Below are positions 61,076-64,000 of a DNA stretch of 64,000 nucleotides, one piece after another. The notes under the pieces are model-generated. The model saw only the letters and a program-made list of their open reading frames with translations, made no database searches and was not told the origin of the DNA. How positions within the stretch are numbered: position 1 is the stretch's first letter; the number at the start of each line of letters is the position of its first letter. Origin of the DNA: Micromonospora cathayae (GTDB lineage Bacteria; Actinomycetota; Actinomycetes; Mycobacteriales; Micromonosporaceae); the NCBI RefSeq assembly GCF_028993575.1, contig NZ_CP118615.1, forward strand, positions 1,860,001 through 1,924,000. Direction: 5' to 3'. Both the position numbers and the translations under genes were made by a program.

Positions 61076-62860
61076 TCAGCGGCGCCAGGGGGCGAGGGGG
61101 TTGGGGAGGGTGCCGACCAGTTGCAGCGCGGCGGACGGGTCGGACAGGTCGACCATCTGCTGGTTGTCGCGGAGTTGTAGCCGGTTGAGGCAGGACAGCG
61201 CGAACTCGTCGGCGAACAGGTCGTACCGCTGGAACCGGTCGGCCAGGTGCGGCACCCGGTCCCGGTAGTCGGCGGCACACTCGGCGACGGTCCGCCAGAA
61301 GGTGTCCTCGTCGAGTACGCCCTCGCTGGCCAGGGTGGCGTTCAGGAACCGGAAGAAGCAGTCGAACACGTCCGTGAAGATGGACAGCAGCCGCATCTCC
61401 TCCGGCACCTCGGCCTGGACGCGGCGGACCGCCTCCGGCAGCTCCACCGCCGGGTCCATGACACAGATCTCCTCGGCGATGTCCTTGAAGATGACCCGCT
61501 GCACCCGGCCACCGTCCAGCACCAGGATGACGTTCTCGCCGTGCGGCATGAACGCCAGGTCGTACGCGTAGAAGGCGTGCAGCAGCGGCACCAGGTACCC
61601 GTCCAGGTACTGCCGCAGCCACACCTCGGGGGCCAGCCCCGACTCGGCGATCAGCGCGGCGGCCAGCGACCGGCCGTCGGTGTCGGTGTGCAGCAGGGAC
61701 GCCATGGTCGCCAGTCGCTGCCCCGGCTCCAGCGCCGGCAGCGGGCTCTCCCGCCACAGCGCGGCCAGCATCTTCCGGTACGGGGAGAAGCGGTCGGTGG
61801 CCGCCTCGAACTGCCGGTGCCGGTACCCGATGGCGGCCCGCTCGCGCAGGAGCACCAGCCCGGTGGACTTGATCACCTCGTCGGCGGCGAACAGTTCGTG
61901 CAGCCAGTCGTTGATGGCCGGGGTGGCCGCCATGTACGCGGCGGAGAGCCCGCGCAGGAACCCCATGTTCAGCACCGACAGCGCGGTCTTCACGTAGTGC
62001 CGGTCCGGCCGGTCGACGTTGAAGAAGGTCCGGATGGACTGCTGGGCGAGGTACTCGTCCGGCCCTTCGCCCAGGCAGACCAGCCGCCGCCGGGCCACCT
62101 CCCCGGCGAACGTCACCGAGGTCCGGTTCCACCACTGCCACGGGTGCACCGGCAGGTAGAGGTAGTCGGCCGGGTCCAGGCCCAGCCCGGTGAGCGTGTC
62201 GGCGAACCGGGCCAGGGTCTCCTCGTCCAGCTCGTACCGGAGGTGGGTGTCGTAGTCGAGGTCGGCGGCGCAGGTGAAGTCGGCGTGGTCGCGGTGCGCG
62301 GCCAGCCAGACCAACCGGACCGGCTGGGCGGCCTCCGGGGCGTACCGGTGGTAGTCGTGCACGCCGAAGCCGAGCCGCCCGTTGTTGGCGACGAAGCACG
62401 GGTGCCCTTCGGTCATCCCGGTCTCGATGGCCTGGAAGTCGGCGCGGGCCAGTTCGGCGGCGCTGACCGGCGGCTTGCCCAGCTTGTACGCGGTCCCGGC
62501 CAGGGTGGAGGTGATCTCCTCCAGGTAGACCGGCAGCACCCGGTCGGACAGGCCGAGCGTGCCGCGCAGCTCGGTGCACAGGTCCAGCGCGTCCAGCGGC
62601 AGTTCGGCACCGTCGGGGAGGGCGTGCCGGGTGATGCTGTCCGGGTCGATCTGCCAGTGGTCGAGGGTGCGTACCCGGGCGGTGAACCGGTACTCCACGC
62701 TGCCGTCGTCGGCGCGGACGGCGTACCGGTCGGCGTCGAGCGGTTCGGGGGTGAGCAGCCGTTCGTGGGCGAACTCGGCGAGCGCCTTGCGGACCAGCAG
62801 CCGGTTGGCCCGCGCCCAGTGCTCCGGGGTCAGGTGGGTGACGGACTCGGCGGGGTTCAC
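61076..62860 (-). CDS. desD: NIS siderophore synthetase DesD (IucA/IucC family)
   Basis: 594 residues. Conserved ATP- and substrate-binding segments are visible: TSTLAGTAYKLGK, TEGHPCFVANNGRLGF, LPVHPWQWWN, QSIRTFFNVDRPDRHYVKTALSV and DLAFMPHGENVILVLD. The enzyme joins N-hydroxy-N-succinylcadaverine units to make and cyclise desferrioxamine-type siderophore chains. The N-terminus (NPAESVTHLTPEHWARANRLL) is intact. It lies 15 bases downstream of the acyltransferase gene in the same operon. Confidence 0.94.
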   Translation of the reverse strand: MNPAESVTHLTPEHWARANRLLVRKALAEFAHERLLTPEPLDADRYAVRADDGSVEYRFTARVRTLDHWQIDPDSITRHALPDGAELPLDALDLCTELRGTLGLSDRVLPVYLEEITSTLAGTAYKLGKPPVSAAELARADFQAIETGMTEGHPCFVANNGRLGFGVHDYHRYAPEAAQPVRLVWLAAHRDHADFTCAADLDYDTHLRYELDEETLARFADTLTGLGLDPADYLYLPVHPWQWWNRTSVTFAGEVARRRLVCLGEGPDEYLAQQSIRTFFNVDRPDRHYVKTALSVLNMGFLRGLSAAYMAATPAINDWLHELFAADEVIKSTGLVLLRERAAIGYRHRQFEAATDRFSPYRKMLAALWRESPLPALEPGQRLATMASLLHTDTDGRSLAAALIAESGLAPEVWLRQYLDGYLVPLLHAFYAYDLAFMPHGENVILVLDGGRVQRVIFKDIAEEICVMDPAVELPEAVRRVQAEVPEEMRLLSIFTDVFDCFFRFLNATLASEGVLDEDTFWRTVAECAADYRDRVPHLADRFQRYDLFADEFALSCLNRLQLRDNQQMVDLSDPSAALQLVGTLPNPLAPWRR

Positions 62861-62875
62861 GTACGGACTCCTCGG

Positions 62876-63445
62876 TCAGACGGCCAGGCCGGTGGCGCTG
62901 GCGAACATGGCACGGGTACAGACGCTGAGCAGGGCGTTCTTCTCGGGCTTGGCGACCGGGCCGACCACCTGGAAACCGACGGCGGCGTTGAGCGCGTGCA
63001 CCGCCGTGTTGCGGACGTCCGGCTCCACCACCACCCGGCGGGTGGCCGGGTCGGCGAAGAGCCAGGCCAGCACGGTGGTGATCACGGCGCGGGTGAAGCC
63101 GTGCACGGGCTTCCCGGCGGGCGCGCAGAGGAAGTGCATGCCGACGTCGCCGGGCTCGGCGTCGTACAGGCCGACCAGTTCGACGCGCGCCGGGTCGTAC
63201 CGTTCGGCGAGGAAGGCCGGGCGGTCCCGCCACAGGCCGACGAACGCGTCGTGGCGCGGGTGGTCGTGGATGCGCCGGTACTCGGCGGCGACCCGGGCCG
63301 GGTCCGCGTCCTGCATCAGCCAGAACGCCGCCTTCGGGTGGGTCACCCAGCCGTGCAGCAGCGCGGCGTCGGCGTCCGGATCGACGGTACGCAGCGCGAA
63401 CGCGCCCAGCGCCGGGTCGTCGCGGCGGTACACCACCGTCGTCAT
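62876..63445 (-). CDS. desC: GNAT acyltransferase DesC (desferrioxamine biosynthesis)
   Basis: 189 residues of the siderophore-acyltransferase (RhbD/AlcB-like) group: [54 protein letters not shown] and [22 protein letters not shown]. It transfers an acetyl or succinyl group to N-hydroxycadaverine. The ATG at 63445 overlaps the stop of the monooxygenase gene (ATGA), showing coupling. The gene order monooxygenase-acyltransferase-synthetase is that of desBCD. Confidence 0.92.
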   Translation of the reverse strand: MTTVVYRRDDPALGAFALRTVDPDADAALLHGWVTHPKAAFWLMQDADPARVAAEYRRIHDHPRHDAFVGLWRDRPAFLAERYDPARVELVGLYDAEPGDVGMHFLCAPAGKPVHGFTRAVITTVLAWLFADPATRRVVVEPDVRNTAVHALNAAVGFQVVGPVAKPEKNALLSVCTRAMFASATGLAV

Positions 63446-64000
63446 GCGCCGATCTCCGCCGGTACGCCGAACTCCTGGAAGGCGATCCGCCGCTCGATCG
63501 GGTAGTGCTCGCGGCCGGTCAGCTCCCGGATGATCCACGAGTTCCGGTACGGCCCCATGCCCAGGTCGGGTGAGGTGATGCTGTGCGTGTGGGTGCCGGC
63601 GTTCTGGAGGAAGATCTCCCGTCCGGCATGGTCGACGGTGTAGTTGCGGGCCACGTCGAAGCGACCGTGGTCGTCCCAGCGGATCCGGTCCCGGACCGGG
63701 TCGAGGAAGTCCGGCACCCGGTAGTGGTACCCGGTGGCCAGGACCAGCCCTTCGGTGGTCAGGGTGGCGTCCCGGCCCTGCTCGACGTGGTGCAGCCCGA
63801 GGGTGTACGTGCCGGTGGCCTCGTCGAAGCCGGCGCTGGTCAGTTCGGTGTTGGTGAGCAGTCGGGTGCGGACCGGCCCGTCCAGGCTGCGCGCGTACAG
63901 CAGGTCGAAGATGTCGTTGATCAGATCCGAGTTGATCCCCTTGAACAGCCCCTTCTGCTGGGCCTCCAGCCGGTACCTGGTCTCCTCGGGCAGCGCGTGG
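63442..64000 (-). CDS. desB: lysine/cadaverine N-hydroxylase DesB (5' end beyond window)
   Basis: The visible 185 codons are the C-terminal part of an N-hydroxylating flavoprotein: [37 protein letters not shown] (the ATGY motif) and [20 protein letters not shown]. The reading frame is open at the right edge, so the start is outside. The enzyme hydroxylates cadaverine using FAD, NADPH and O2, the first committed step before DesC. The lysine decarboxylase gene desA is expected upstream, beyond the window. Confidence 0.92.
   Translation of the reverse strand, partial: HALPEETRYRLEAQQKGLFKGINSDLINDIFDLLYARSLDGPVRTRLLTNTELTSAGFDEATGTYTLGLHHVEQGRDATLTTEGLVLATGYHYRVPDFLDPVRDRIRWDDHGRFDVARNYTVDHAGREIFLQNAGTHTHSITSPDLGMGPYRNSWIIRELTGREHYPIERRIAFQEFGVPAEIGA

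Overview
The window is a high-GC actinobacterial chromosome segment. Frequent GTG starts, SepH, DUF3027/DUF2530, XRE-DUF397 pairs and a desBCD siderophore operon suggest the Micromonosporaceae, probably Micromonospora. All names come from reading the sequence; no database search was run. No tRNA, rRNA, IS element, integrase or CRISPR array was recognised. Most long open frames antisense to genes are GC-rich shadows and were left out.

Layout. 1-10.4 kb is conserved core: DUF3027 fragment, DUF2530, a NCS2 purine permease, a MarR/MFS pair behind a palindromic operator, ThpR, an aldo/keto reductase, SepH, SerC and citrate synthase 2. From memory, this resembles the sepH-serC-citA neighbourhood of mycobacteria. 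10.6-18.8 kb holds PdxH, an MFS exporter, an aldose epimerase, a nitroreductase-like protein, an acyl-CoA dehydrogenase, a DUF4230 protein, PspC and L-serine dehydratase. 18.9-24.9 kb is a compact teichoic-acid-like polymer locus: ABC-2 permease, ATPase, a multidomain CDP-alcohol phosphotransferase, and a GT2/TagF-like fusion. 25-30 kb contains an orphan sugar-type ABC ATPase, a DUF4442 protein, a beta-phosphoglucomutase-like HAD protein and a GH65 phosphorylase. The last two overlap and fit one disaccharide phosphorolysis route. 30-44 kb is mixed: repeats, an AI-2E-type transporter, a P450/ferredoxin pair, hemerythrin, C39 peptidase-like, lipocalin and carbonic anhydrase genes. It also holds a secreted coiled-coil wall protein behind a clear c-di-AMP (ydaO) riboswitch, and YibE/F.

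44-47 kb is a variable-looking patch: XRE regulator, DUF397, a membrane protein, a 449-base gene-free stretch with a long inverted repeat, and an unrecognised gene. 47.1-51.1 kb is a copper module: CsoR diverging from CopZ, a His/Asp-rich exported protein and CopA, with two CsoR-type boxes. 51.4-55.9 kb is an arsenic module with two ArsR-type regulators, three LMW-phosphatase-fold proteins (one fused to ArsR) and an aquaporin. A divergent flavoprotein completes it, and no arsenite pump is visible. 56-61 kb has STAS and GAF-ANTAR regulators, DUF4383 and a P2-type ATPase. The window ends inside a desferrioxamine-type operon (desB partial, desC, desD).

The strongest leads are the riboswitch, the pump-less arsenic operon with its ArsR-phosphatase fusion, the fused polymer enzymes, the exported protein inside the copper operon, and several intergenic repeat elements. 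I found no system that I can claim is wholly new.
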